Source: Isoetes taiwanensis
Taxonomy: Eukaryota; Streptophyta; Lycopodiopsida; Isoetales; Isoetaceae
DNA length: 64,000 bases
Reading direction: 5' to 3'
Assembly: GCA_021234155.1 (NCBI GenBank)
Contig: JAJEKV010000035.1
Span: 1-64,000 of the forward strand
The notes below the pieces were generated by a model that searched no databases, was not told the origin of the DNA, and worked only from the letters and a program-made list of their open reading frames with translations. Positions 9,221 to 21,200 of this stretch are shown here, piece after piece. The stretch's first letter is position 1; every line of letters begins with the position of its first letter. A program made the translations under genes and the position numbers.

Positions 9221-12129
9221 ATGGCAGATGATGATGAAATGGAAGTGGAGGATTTTTGGAAGATGATGGACGAAATGGAAAAAAATCAAGGATCCCTGCA
9301 GCGATGCATAGCAAATGCATGGACAGCGGATCCTCCCATGAAAGCAGCCGAAATTGCAGTGCTTCATGTTCTGGCAGTGCAATCCGCTGAGCGGCGGGCT
9401 GCGTCCATCTCGCGCACACTCTTCCTGCGGGCCTGTGATGAAGATCCCCATTTCCATGAAGCCCCCAATTCCGTCCATGACCTCCAAGACGACTTCCAGG
9501 AGGAATGGTACCACAATCTGGAAGGATTGGGCGAGGGCGAATCCGAGATAGCCTGGGGTGCATTTCTCGCCGGACTAGCTTACCTGCCGGAAACGCAACG
9601 GGGTCGTGAGGCTGGACCAGAAGCCGCATTGAAATGGTTCGACAGATGCATGGATCTTGCCAAGACAGACCTGTTGAGGGCAGAATGCCAGTTAGCAAGG
9701 GCAGAGCTTCTCGAGGATAAATTTGAGCCTTGGGAGCAGGTTTTAGAAGTGGCATCTAGGCTTGGGAATTTGGAGTATCAAGTTCATGCTCTCTATCAGC
9801 TCTCGATTTTGTATGATAACGAAGGCTACAAGACAAAGCATGAAATAGTTGTGGCAAAGCTAAAGGAATTGTCGGATCATCAGGTTCCTGATTCCTCCTC
9901 ACCCAGTTATCACTACACGAAATTTATATGGCATATCGTATCGGGGAATATCAGTGCCGGACATCAAAAGAGGAAAGCCTACGAGGATTTTATTGCGGCC
10001 TCCAGGCATCTCCGCCGGATTCCAGATTATAATGATTTAGATATCTATGCAAGGGGTATACCAGGAAAGGAATTCTGGCCAGGGATGTGTAAAAGGACTG
10101 GTTTTGCTAGATTACCTTGGGCACTTGAGAGGAATAGGGAGCACGCTACCGAGGACGAGATATCCGAGGAGGAATTGCTGAAGAAACACCTTGGTGCTTG
10201 GGAGTCCTCCACACTTGGGAATATGAACGAATTGTTCCCTCTGGTACCTCTCATCCACAGCTTGAAAAAAGAGGCCAAATTGTTATTGGATGAAGCAGAG
10301 AAGCATGCACGGCAGCTATTTAATGAAGCAGAGAAGCATGCACGGCAGCTATTTAGTGGGTATCTAGCAGTTTCACGTACTGCGTGCGGGTATGAGGATC
10401 TGGGCGTGCAGGCCTTGCTTGACCTTTCCGAAATCAGGTACCTTCGACACAAAAATGATTTTCATGAGCATCCCGAGGAGTTCCAAGCTATCAATCAGAA
10501 TTTGTCTACAGCTGAAGAACTTGCCAAATCGTCGTATGAGCGCATGTCAGTGCTCTGGTGCAGAGCTTTTATTGCTGGGAAGTATTGGAGGAAGGATTTT
10601 GCAAAACACAAGGAGAGCCTCCTCCAACCGTTTCGTCAATTTCTGGAAATGGAGCTAAGGCTTGGTCCAGCAAGCAAGAACCGGATAGAGCTTTTAGATC
10701 AAGTCACAGAGCTTTTCCAAGTCATACAGATGATGTACATAGATCTTGGCGAGGATTGGAATGCCTTGTTGTGGGCAGAAAGAGAGCGTACTCGGGACTT
10801 CCTCCTTCGTGTTTTTGAAAATGGAACACAAGGCGCTTATGATTTCAAGAGCTTTGATAATGATAAGGACGAAGAAAAGGGCTTGCAAGAAATAGACTCC
10901 ATACTCAAAACCGCTGGTTCCGACACAGCATTCCTGGTATTGTCAATCGGCATCAAGAATCGCATCATTAGCTATTGCGTGAATGAAGAGAGCATCTCAC
11001 GCTTCGTGTTACCATCAGAACACATGTTTGATTACCTGGAGCGAACCCGGAATGCAATAATAAATCGTAAAGGGGAAGAGGACTTGGACCATGACTTGTC
11101 AGTTCTCTACGGCTTCTTCATATCTCCTCATGAGGGATGGCTTCAAAGGAAAAGGATCAAACGACTGATTGTGGTTCCTGCAAAGGTAAGACTAAAATCT
11201 TCTCTCTGCTACGTTCTCTTGTAGGCAGTCTGATTGATGATTTAGAATATATATAAATGCAGGAAATATCCTGGCTCCCGTTTTCCGCATTCAAGTACCC
11301 GGGCCCAAGTGTTTTCAATGAATCCACTGGCGAGTTTAAACTTGAGCTAGATAAATATGAAGATGGAGACTATCTGATTGAAAAGTTCCAAATTGCGGTC
11401 GCTCCTTCCTTGAGAGTCTTCGGCTTTTGCAAGAATAGATACGAGGCTTTGCTGGCCAACAGGAAAACTGACGACGACTCACCAAGTCCGCCAAAGGTAG
11501 GGCTTGTGGTTGGAAATCCAACGAGCAATTTATCAGGTGCCCAAAGTGAAGCTACGGCAATCAAAACGACCCTGGAAAGTCTTGGGTTCGAGAAAGTGGT
11601 GCATTTGGAGAAGGAGCAAGCGACGAGAGAAAAAGTCGCAGAAAGCCTGGGAAGGTGCGACTGGGTACATTTTGCAACGCATGCAGAGGTGAACGAGACG
11701 TTCCGAGAGGGTGCGATAATCCTAGCTAATGAAGAGGGCGCCACAACACAAGGTTCGAGATTACCTGCCGCTGCCATTGCCTCCGAGGTTATGCCGAACG
11801 CAGCGGCGGCTGTGCTGAGCTGTTGCGAGTCCGGCTTGGGGGAAATTCATGCCGAAGGGGTTCTAGGATTGCCACGTGCCTTTCATATCGCAGGTGTCCC
11901 AGCTTGCGTGGCATCGTTCTGGAAGGTTGGTGACAAGGACAGCCTGGCGTTTATGCTCCAGTTCTACCAGAATCTTTCTGCCGGTGAAGATGTCGCCCAG
12001 GCTATGCAGAAGGCTGTCAAATTCATGATATACAGTGAAGATGATAGTGGAAACCGTATATACAATATCACAGCCTGGGCAGCCTTTTTCCTCTCTGGGA
12101 ATCCTAGTGTGAAGCTTTTGTGGCAGTAA
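9221..12129 (+). CDS. TPR/CHAT-domain protein (predicted caspase-like peptidase), two exons
   Basis: Exon 1 is 9221-11185 (655 codons), the intron is 11186-11262 (77 bp, GTAAG...TGCAG, phase 0) and exon 2 is 11263-12129. The product is 943 residues. Without splicing the frame stops at 11224. The start ATG has a good plant context (A at -3, G at +4) and is followed by an acidic stretch. Residues about 100-560 are alpha-helical and TPR-like. The C-terminal part, from about residue 560, is a CHAT domain, a clan-CD peptidase fold shared with caspases and separase. The CHAT core shows WVHFATHAE, with probable catalytic His795, and AVLSCCESGLGEIHAEG, with probable catalytic Cys843, followed by GVPACVASFWKVGD and the C-terminal WAAFFLSG. 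Substrate and localisation are unknown; I see no signal peptide or membrane segment. A 33-bp tandem duplication (about 10293-10358) repeats NEAEKHARQLF. The reading frame is fully open, unlike its surroundings, so it is probably a live gene. Confidence 0.88.
10291..10358 (+). repeat. 33-bp in-frame tandem duplication inside the TPR-CHAT gene
   Basis: The coding unit for (D/N)EAEKHARQLF occurs twice in a row with nearly identical DNA. It keeps the reading frame, so it lengthens a helix by 11 residues. The near identity at DNA level implies a recent duplication. Confidence 0.9.
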
Positions 12130-14069
12130 TTTCTGATCCTTAAACGTTTGTTAATTACACCGCTATTTTGATGAAAAGTTTTGCACAATAATCACTATTC
12201 CATTATTTGTAAAATATTGTCTAGTATCTACTCTTATATAATTTATATACACCAAGATTCGATGCCTTGATGCCTCTTTGATTCCCGAGTGGGGAAAAAA
12301 TAGGAAGGAAAAAAAAGTCGTGAAAATTTCTGCACCGACACAACTGGCGATGGCGGATTTGCATTTCGGAGGAATCCTTATCTCCTTGAATACGCGTGGT
12401 CGGATCTAAGACTTCAAGCTCTAGGTGGCGATACGACCGTAGCCAGCATCCTTGGGATCTGTTTTTCCCTGACTATATAAGGGGGCTTCTCTTACTTTGT
12501 TTGTTCGAGAGATCTCGGAGATGAGTAAGGTGCGTTTCTATTCCGGCCGCTTTTTGTTCAAGATTAGGTTTTTTTTCACTCTTCGGTTTACCACAATCAA
12601 AGCTCGACCAACCAAGTAAAAAAAATCCGTCAAATGTTGTCCCTCGTGCTCTGCTTTCTCGGTTTATGCGCTCCATTCGATGGGCTCTTCTTTGCACACT
12701 ACCGCCACAACCCGGATAGTCAAAAATTTTGTGTGGCAAATTCGAGTTGTCATAGGCTCACAAACAAAAATGTAATTATTTATGGGGACCTCGCCGCTCG
12801 TGACTTCATTTTGAAAAAGGGAAGAGGATCTTTGCCTGTTAAATTGGGCCAAGATGCTTGTGGGCTCACGTGCCAAAGCCCAACGAGCATACAATCAGGT
12901 TCTGAGGATGAGTAAATCGTTGCCCAATAATGCCCTTTGCTCTGCTGCTCCAAGTGGATTGAGAGGCGGCGTTTTTGGTGATTGTTCTTGAAGCCATAAG
13001 TATCCGAGCATTTATGCTTCAATTTACTTGGTTTTTGGTAAATGCCGGAAATAGAAGCTAAGTTGATTCTTCGTTATGTACGACTCCTTTCTTATGTGTA
13101 TTCTCGCTTTGTTTTGCAGCTCAGGCTTCAAAGCTTTGCATTAGCGGTTTATCGCCCAATGACTCGTGTTCATCCTTTGATGTGATGAGAGCATGAACAC
13201 TTTTAAAAATCAATGTAAGAGTTTCAAGAACATTTGCATCCGCCATGCTCAATTTTTACCCTTGACAACCCGTAGGAAATCATTGTAAAAGTGCAGGTGA
13301 TATGAACTGAATCCGTGTTTATGTGAACATCATCATTTTGCCATCAAAGCAAACCTTGTTAGTGGAATCCAATTTTTCCAGTAAGACCAAGCTTCTTCTC
13401 AGAATCTAAGAAGCTATGCAGCAATGGTACCGCTGACATGGCAGTTTTAGTTTCACAGAGTTGAGTTATAATATTTGATGCTAAGGTATGAAGGCTAATG
13501 ATGTACGAGTCTAAGATGGATGATAATACCTCCAATTGGGCTTCTAGTCCATATATTCTTTGGGTCTGTGATCTAAGTACAGGCAGGCATATCTGCTCAA
13601 TTTTGAAGCCAAAGCTTGAAAGGGAAGTTTACAGGTAAACCTTGTTGTTTGTCAGTTATGATAGTGGGTGAATAATAGATGCACAAATAATAGGTTTACT
13701 CCAAAATTTGTTTAATCCTGTCTTATTCTCATTATTCTTCAAATTCTTATTGTGCAACTCAAATTTGCTTACCATTTGGCTCGCACATGCATGCAGAGTA
13801 TATTTTCACTTTTAGAAACTCATATTTAGTTATGTCTACATTCTCTATGTTGTTGTCTTTTGATCACAGTGGACCTTCTGAAGTTAAGTGTATCACAAAT
13901 ATTGCAGAGGAGTGGTGAGATTGGAGAAGCCTTTTGCCATCTAGGCAATGCCAATGGACAAGCTCTATACACATAGTCATCCAGGGCTGAATTATCTGCT
14001 CATTACGAAGTCCATTGATATGGTAATGCCTATTGCTCGTTTGGCACAATTTTTGTTTGTTGTTGTCAC
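12130..14069. other. Intergenic, no recognised gene
   Basis: Apart from the likely 3' untranslated region of the CHAT gene just after 12129, only short ORFs without motifs are seen (for example 12634-12915). No repeats of note. Confidence 0.5.
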
Positions 14070-14910
14070 TATCCGTATTAGGAGGTTTGCACGTTTTGTT
14101 CTAGGAGAAGGCTTAGAGAAAAGGGAGCATGATTTTGTTTGCAGTAGCAGCCCAAACAAAACCATAAGAGTCAATTCGGGGACATCTGTGGAAGTAAAGA
14201 CGATCTTTGCCAAAGGAATGATTGATGAAGGGTCACCTGAAATTGCTAATGGAGGACCGTCTGATGTTGTCATTTCAGCTGCCATGGTGAAGCAACTGCG
14301 GGAGGAAACAGGAACAGGCATGGTGGATTGCAAGTGAGCACTTTTTGATTCTGGGGGTGATTATGAAAAGGCTCGAGAATATCTCAGAAAGAAAGGTCTT
14401 GCAAGTGCGGATAAAAAGGCAAGTAGAATAGCGGCTAAAGGAGTCATTTGGAAGTTACATGCATGATTCTCGTATAGGTGTACTAATAGAGGTAAATTCA
14501 AACCCGATTTTGTTGCTAGAGGAGAAATATTTAAGCAGCCTCCTTGAAGACCTTGCAATGCAAGGAGTTGCAAACCCCTGTGTTCGGTTTATTTCATTGG
14601 ATGACATATCTTCGATGTTAGGCAAAAGGAACGCGAACTTGAAATGCAAAGAGAAGATTTACAAAGCAAGCCAGAGCAAATTAGAGAAAAAATTGTTGAT
14701 GGTCACATGTCAAAGAGGTTGGGGGACCTTTGTTTGCTTGAACAGCCATTTATCAAGGATGATAGCATTCTTGTGAGAGACTTGATAAAATAAACAATTG
14801 CGAGTATTGGAGAAAATATCAAAGTGCGGAGGTTTGTCCGTTTTACTCTTGGAGAGGGCCTTGAAAAGAAGAGCCAAAATTTTGCAAAACCGGTTGCAAA
14901 AGACGTATCA
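14070..14910 (+). pseudogene. Plastid elongation factor Ts polyprotein (PETs/EF-Ts) pseudogene
   Basis: The segment opens with RRFARFVLGEGLEK, the end of one EF-Ts repeat, followed by an acidic linker. It then continues with AAMVKQLREETGTGMVDCK, the UBA-like start of a second EF-Ts repeat. An in-frame TGA follows, then [20 protein letters not shown] and [10 protein letters not shown]. Frameshifts move the rest among frames ([56 protein letters not shown]), ending with [22 protein letters not shown]-Ts recycles EF-Tu-GDP during organellar translation. Tandem EF-Ts domains in one polypeptide are characteristic of the chloroplast PETs protein of green plants. At least two stops and several frameshifts rule out function. 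No introns are visible within the aligned part, so a retrocopy is possible. Confidence 0.85.
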
Positions 14911-15332
14911 AGGGCTGACATTCATTATGACCGTAGTTCAAGTCGCCATGTGGTGGTATCTATTTTGTTTGAATATAGATAATGATCAACAAACAAGTCC
15001 ATTCTGTTTTATGTTAAATAAGCATGTCTCCCTCCCATCAGCATTTTGCTTCACTTATACAAAATCAAGGTTGATATTGCTAGAACACTAAAGTTATCAT
15101 TACATGGGTCTTTTGGGATCATTCCAGTGAACACCCATGGTGTTAACTAATATTGTAGGCATCAAGTGACACCATACCTATTTCAATAATGTAAGTGTAA
15201 ATGTAAATGTATTGATCAAGCCATTTATTCCCCTAGACCTCTATGACAAAAAGATACATATTTTCCTCGTTCAAGATGATCATTCTAAAGCATAAGTGGA
15301 CTCAAAGTCGTTCATCAATTCAAACAGGCTCA

Positions 15333-15963
15333 CTATATCTTTCCTTCTAGATAGCCTTCACGTATGAACTTAGGTGTGTTAGGCATTTTAAAAAGATCTT
15401 TTAGAGTGGTTGCATGAATGCTAGATCTATCTCGAAGATCTGCATATGAAGCACATCTCAAGAATGCATGCTTCTTTGTTTTAGCTTCTAGCTCTAAACA
15501 TCCAGGACAAAACCTCTGATTACGAGGAGTACCATTCCATCTTCTAGTCTCTATATGAAGTGTACGTGAAGATAGCCTTAGTTGAGAAATGAGCATTCAG
15601 TTTCTTCTATCTATATGGGAAAGAAGATACTGTTCTCGTAAGTCATTTATCTTAGTCAGATAAAACTTCTTTTTAACATCTTCTTCTAACACAAGTATCC
15701 ACATTCTCTTTACAACTATTCCAAAAATTTGTGTATGAACCTCTTGAAATTTAAGTGATGTAGGCCAAATTGCATTATTCAACCCATTGTTTAATAGCAA
15801 AATACCAGCCTTTACATATAGACTGCACTAGAGCCAATTTAGAAAATCTATCATGCTCCATATGTAGTACCCTATTAACATAAGTTACGGTCCTACAAAG
15901 AGCCTCCACCTCTAGTGGAAGCATACCCGCTTCTGCTGGATGGCATCCAACTTGACTAATCAA
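15333..15963 (-). pseudogene. LINE-type retrotransposon ORF2 C-terminal fragment (zf-RVT region)
   Basis: Reading leftwards, blocks at 15963-15775, 15800-15597 and 15596-15333 give MISQVGCHPAEAGMLPLEVE, LTKINDLREQYLLSHIDRRN and LISQLRLSSRTLHIETRRW, then a zinc-binding pattern RFCPGCLELEAKTKKHAFLR with a following C. This order (hydrophobic thumb region, then C-x2-C...H...C) is typical of the C-terminus of non-LTR retrotransposon polyproteins. There is one frameshift between the first two blocks and an in-frame stop at 15597. The reverse transcriptase and endonuclease are absent, so it is a 3' remnant. Confidence 0.6.
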
Positions 15964-16224
15964 TGATCAATGGGTTGTTTTTGGAAAAGTTTCATCTTGA
16001 AATGCCCTCGCCGTGCTCTTTTTTTGTGGCAAAGACATGTTCATAGTACTTGCATTTTGAAACTCACACCTAGTCGGTAAAGAGAAATGTTCGCGGCGGC
16101 CTTGGCCGCCGCGATAAATTCCTTGTACAAATAATAGAAATTGAAAAATTGATCAATCTTTGTACTTGTGAAAGCAGTTCCATCCGATCAAACTATATCC
16201 GCCTGATTTGGGTTGGAGTCCTAA

Positions 16225-16330
16225 GGAGTGGAAACCTCCCCCATTTCTTCTAGGAAACCTCCAAGCTTTCCATTAAAGCCTTGGGAGGTTTCCACATGTG
16301 CTAACTTAGGGAGGTTTCCATAAAGTTTTA
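16225..16330. repeat. Cluster of GGAGGTTTCC motifs in inverted pairs
   Basis: Two copies of GGAAACCTCC (about 16228 and 16253) are followed by two copies of GGAGGTTTCC (about 16289 and 16311). They can form alternative hairpins. A poly-A run follows at about 16331-16346. No gene is associated. Confidence 0.6.
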
Positions 16331-16616
16331 TAAAAAAAAAAAAAAAATCTTGATCTACAATAGCAGCAAGTCATAAATAGCCCAGAATTAAATTAGGGCA
16401 GTACAACAACTATAGCAACATGTAGAGGTAATGTTCATATTCTCAGTTTTATATATCAATTATCAGAGTGCTGATTAATACTATATTGCAGTCATATACT
16501 CTTTCTTTTTCGCGCATTAGAATATTTGGAGGCGTGGATGAGACAAGATGGGAAGTTATTGATTTCATTTTCTGCGATTTCAAGAGCTGCAGCAAGGGCA
16601 GGGTGCAGATTAATGA

Positions 16617-16718
16617 GGAGGTTAACCCTCCCCTCAAGGAAATTACGGCAAATAACCCTCGAGGCCGGAGGCTGAGAGGGTTGTTGCCGTAATTTCCGAG
16701 AGGGGAGGGTTGACCTCC
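16617..16718. repeat. Inverted repeat hairpin, about 44-bp arms
   Basis: The left arm 16617-16660 (GGAGGTTAACCCTCCCCTC, AAGGAAATTACGGC, AAATAACCCTC) pairs with the right arm 16675-16718 (GAGGGTTGTTGCCGTAATTT, CCGAGAGGGGAGGGTTGACC). Few mismatches are present and the loop is 14 nt. The size and shape fit either a tiny MITE or a plant miRNA/siRNA precursor; nothing here decides between them. Confidence 0.8.
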
Positions 16719-16937
16719 CTTAACCACATGCCCGAGCAGGTTAAGTGAATCCAGATGCACAATCAAAACAAACAAGCATTCTATTGCATCATTCACCGGA
16801 ATTGAGGAGATGGCAGAATTGAAGGCAGTCTTGGAGAGCGAATTGCTAAAGATTTTTACAGTCGCGTTAATCTGGAAGGATGATCTTGGCCGGTTCTGTT
16901 GTCTTCGATGAAGAGCTTACAAAAAAGGATGAATTCG

Positions 16938-17172
16938 GTGGATAGTGATGGAGATGGATGCATTAATTTTCAGGAATTTTTGAGCATGTTCTGTTCTTCG
17001 AAACAGAGCCACGCAGAGAATGAAGAGGAATTATTGGATGATTTAGAGTAACTTATTTGATAAGAACAATGATGGGTTTATCTGTGCAGAGGAATTGCAA
17101 TCTGTTTTGGAAAGGCGCTGGGCATTTTGGAAGGTGCAGAAATTCGGGATTGCAGAAGAATTGTGCAGAATG
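16938..17172 (+). pseudogene. Calmodulin-like (EF-hand) protein fragment
   Basis: Two EF-hand calcium-binding loops are visible. VDSDGDGCINFQEFLSMF (16938 onward) and, after a stop and frame change, FDKNNDGFICAEELQSVL (about 17057-17110) both follow D-x-[DN]-x-[DN]-G-x-I-x3-E. A further frameshift leads to LEGAEIRDCRRIVQNV. The arrangement is that of a plant calmodulin-like protein C-lobe, a calcium sensor. In-frame stops and frameshifts show it is dead. Confidence 0.75.
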
Positions 17173-17623
17173 TAAGTAATAGGCACTGGAATTGAAGATC
17201 TGTGGCCCCGGAGTTGAAGATCTGTGGCGTCCAGGAACAGAGGGAGACATGAACAGAGCCATCGTAACAGCATATTCCGTAATTACGGCATATTCCAGAG
17301 ATTATTGGGGTGATTATTCGAATATTCTTAAAAAAAAGAATATTCGGGAGATTATGCCATATAACCATGTTCTGGTCTAACGGTGGGCAATGACTGTATC
17401 AACTTAACCTACAAGGGCAGGTGGTTAAGGACTTATAACATGCCATTTCATTGAGGTTATATCATAATGCCACCAATTCTTTGCTAAATGTCATCGGGAA
17501 ACCTTTTGCCATAGCTTCACCTGAGTTTTTGAAGCTAATCTACTCCCAAGTCCAACTAGAAAACCCTATTTTAGCAACAGAAGGACGTATAAAATTCTTG
17601 TGCACATCCTGTAAGCACAGAAG

Positions 17624-18288
17624 TGTAAGGTTTTTGTTAAAACACTTTAATTCCAATCACAAAGTAAGATATGTTGTACTAAAAATTCACCAGCACAATT
17701 TCTCAACCAATATACTTCGTGAAGTCCATGGAAATAATATCATAAATCATGGTCTTACACCATTGAATACTAGAGTTTCACAAGAACTTCACAACTCAAA
17801 TGAAAGATACATAATGGTTAACATCAATATACAATAGTTTGAAAAACCCATTATGTAATTCAATGGATTGAAAAACCCAACATCTAATCATGAAAGTTAT
17901 TCAAGCTATTTACAGACCTCGATCGTGTACCTAGGTAGAAAACTCCCGAACCAACTGATCTCTGATACTTCTTCAATTTTCTTATAGCCCTCAATCCGGC
18001 CGTTTGGCCTAACCGAAAGCCGACGATCAATCCCTGAGCGCAGGTTGCCTCTATGGTATTGGACAGAGATTTTGTATCTCGGTTCCCTCCCGAAAGAATT
18101 GATACTAAAAATAATATAAAGTTCAATGGTTCACAATCACTTAATTCAATGGTTCACCTCCAATAGTTTATGAACCATTAACCCAACTTAACCCAATGGT
18201 TCATCATTTGTCCTTTATCTTCACAAGTGAACAGTCCTTTAGATAAACGTGCCCTATTCAATCCTTAGGTAACATTTCATCCTCATTA
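17624..18288 (-). repeat. Copia element 1, 3' LTR, first part
   Basis: Matches 29335-29998 of the other LTR almost base for base. It breaks off after CCTCATTA, where the Helitron starts. The remainder resumes at 24836. Confidence 0.95.
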
Positions 18289-21200
18289 TCCTTTATTATA
18301 AAGTTTTAGTATATGTCGTGCATAAAACCCTAAAACTTTCGACGGCCCAGATTTCACTTAAAATTTTGGATTTCCTTGCAGACCATCGAACCCTAGCCGC
18401 CTTGGCCAATTTCCTGCTTGGTTGCTCTTCCTTGGTCCCTTCCCAAGGCGCTTGCCCAGCAGCAAACATTTCCTTGCTAAGCTTGGCCAACTGGGCTTGA
18501 GCTAGAAGCAGTTATCCATTCTATCTATTCAGGTTTTACATTCTATTCGAGCTCGGTTAGCTATGCACAATGGATCTTTTAGAGCCCTGGTTAGTTATGG
18601 TTTTATTTGTTAACAGTTCATCATGCCCGTTAGTTATGGTTTTATTTGTTATTGAAGCATCAAGGGAAAATTCTTTTGCGGTCGGCACATTAACCCAAGG
18701 GCCTTAACCCAAGGGTACATGATTTGGGGAGTTTTGCAATCGCAGTTTGGACTCACGATCCGACACTTTAGGTTATAAAATCGTCATAGTTGGAGAGTGC
18801 TTTTTGAATAGCGGGTTTACAAACTCAGATCCGACTCTTAAGGACACAAAATCGCAAGCTACTGGATCACGCAGTCACGATCCGACTCTTAGATGCCGCA
18901 GCTATGTAAACTTGTTTGGATCTTAGACTTTCGTTTATGGACGACTCTGTTCTTCTATTACGGGCTTACACAAAATGTACGGGACTTCGGTTCTATTGTT
19001 CCGGACTTATACGTAATGTACAAAGGGCTTCTTGGTTCAACCGGTAACGCAGAGTGTTACGGTCATTTTTTATTCCAAGACTCCAAAAGACACTATCCAA
19101 CTATGATATTGCATCCTTTCGGAGTGTTCTCGACCTGCTTGTAATCATTGCTTTAAGACATTAAACTGTTTTGGCGATCAATGCATCTCGTGATCAAGGA
19201 GTGAGAGCAAAAGGCCATGTCATTGTTCCGAAGCGAGATGTCTTTGCATTCATTGTCTCTGTGATTGGTATAAACATGGAAGATATATTTGTACGGTTTG
19301 AAAGGGCATGAGTTTGCCCTTTCAAGGTAACAAACAGATGGAGTTTTCATTTGACACACAAAGATATAACTATGTAAGCATGGAAAAGCAAGGCAATTTC
19401 CGCCTTTCGGACTATGCACTTGGTGCTCTCCATGCACCCATCAACCGGACTTTGCACTTGGTGCTTCAAGATGGTATAGCCAACCGGGCGTGGAAAAAGG
19501 GGGTAAATTACGACCTTCTGCGGTTTTTGTGCTTGGTGCTATCCATCCACACAGGCGATATGACATGTTAAACATAAGACGGTGTTTACTTCGGGATGGT
19601 ATGCCAACCGGATAGAGATTCATCTTTGAGTGCATTAGTTTTTGCATGCATTTGTTATTGGGTCTTATGTGGAAGTTATTCAAGACAATGATAATTGACC
19701 TTTCTTCGTGGCTTAGGGAGTGCATGTTGGAAAGAAGATTTGCACTCGGTTCCTTACAAATTTGGTTAACAAACTTTTGGATCATGTCAAGGGCGGCCGG
19801 TATGTGAAGTGAAGATTACAGGGGTAAGCATATCAAGTTACCATATGATAATTAAGTTGGCACCTGTAGAAATTCATTTGTTAAACTGTCATGATAATTG
19901 TAGTTGTTCTGCAAAGTCTTTAATGGTAAAACTTGCTTATGCAGGTCAGTGTTGTTGTGGGAGTGTAGGTCTTGAGTCAGTGTTGCCTAGCAGTGTAGTT
20001 GTGGCAGTGTAGGTCTTGAGTCATCTTACCGTAATGTGAACTGTTGTATATCTGAGACTTCATGAATCAGAGATTTGATTCTAAGGTTGCAATCGCAGGG
20101 CATGGCCATTGCACTTGGGTTTGGCCCATTTAGAGGTAGTAAATTCGAAAAATATAGATCTCTGACATTTCTTCAAAAGTATACTGAATAGGATTTTGTA
20201 TGGCAGGACACGTGGTGGACTTTTACATCTCTCGATGTAAAACCGGATTGAGCATTGGTAAAGACCGGATTTTCTGCGGGAGTTAGTTCAAATTTGAAGG
20301 AGAGCACTACTATAGATATCACTCAAGACAACAAAGAGTTTGGTAAAATTTGGATTTTCTGCAGGACTTAGTTCAAATTTGAAGGAGAGCACTGTTGTAG
20401 ATATCACTCAAGACAACAAAGAGTTCCTCTGCGTCTGAATTTTTCAACGTTGGTTAAGTCATTAAGTACATTTTTTTCCAAAGGAGTTTTTATTGATTTG
20501 TTGATATAGGCATATCAGAGAAGGAAGCAAAGTAAGCGATTGGGGAGTGTCGTAGCGGCCCGAGAATGTGCAAAATTTCTATTACCTGCTCACGTGGATG
20601 GCTTATAATTCGGGTCCGAAAAGATATTAAAAGCAAATGGCATACCCATTTGTCTACCCGTTTTCTCTGGAAATATTTAATAGAGAGGAGAGCATAACCT
20701 TTTTGCAGCTCATATGTCCACGACAAATAATTGTTTGTCCACTATCACCAGCAGGCTAGAGATGCAAATGTGAGAGAAAGCATTATCCACCTTTACAACT
20801 GCAAAATCAGGTTCATTGTCTTGGAGAAAGCATTGACCAAGTCCATTGTCTTGGAAAAAGCATTGACCATGTTCTTACAAATGTAATTGTCATAATCATT
20901 TGAAATCTCAACCTATGGTAGGTAAGACCTTTGCATGTGCCCCAATGCATCTGGTAGGATATTGCGTGAGTTGGTTTTACTTGCCCCATAAGTCATCATG
21001 TAGCATTTTCAATACACTATAATGATCCGATGAATATAAGAATGCAACTATATATAGAAAACGAAGCTATTGTCATGAGTTTAATTGAAGCTTTTCCATT
21101 AAGTTCTAACTTTAGTAGGGGCGTGGAAAAAAATGTGGCAAAAAAAAAGCCAATTCCTAGCTTATTAAAGTACAAGGGGAATGGCCAATTTATTGTAATT

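Noticed and set aside
9105-9755. 216-codon minus-strand ORF
   Set aside because: It is antisense to the start of the TPR-CHAT gene and has no family motif; open because of the composition of the real gene.
17884-18126. Repeated 70-80-codon ORF present in both copia LTRs
   Set aside because: Conservation between the two copies is explained by LTR duplication; no known domain and no independent evidence for translation.
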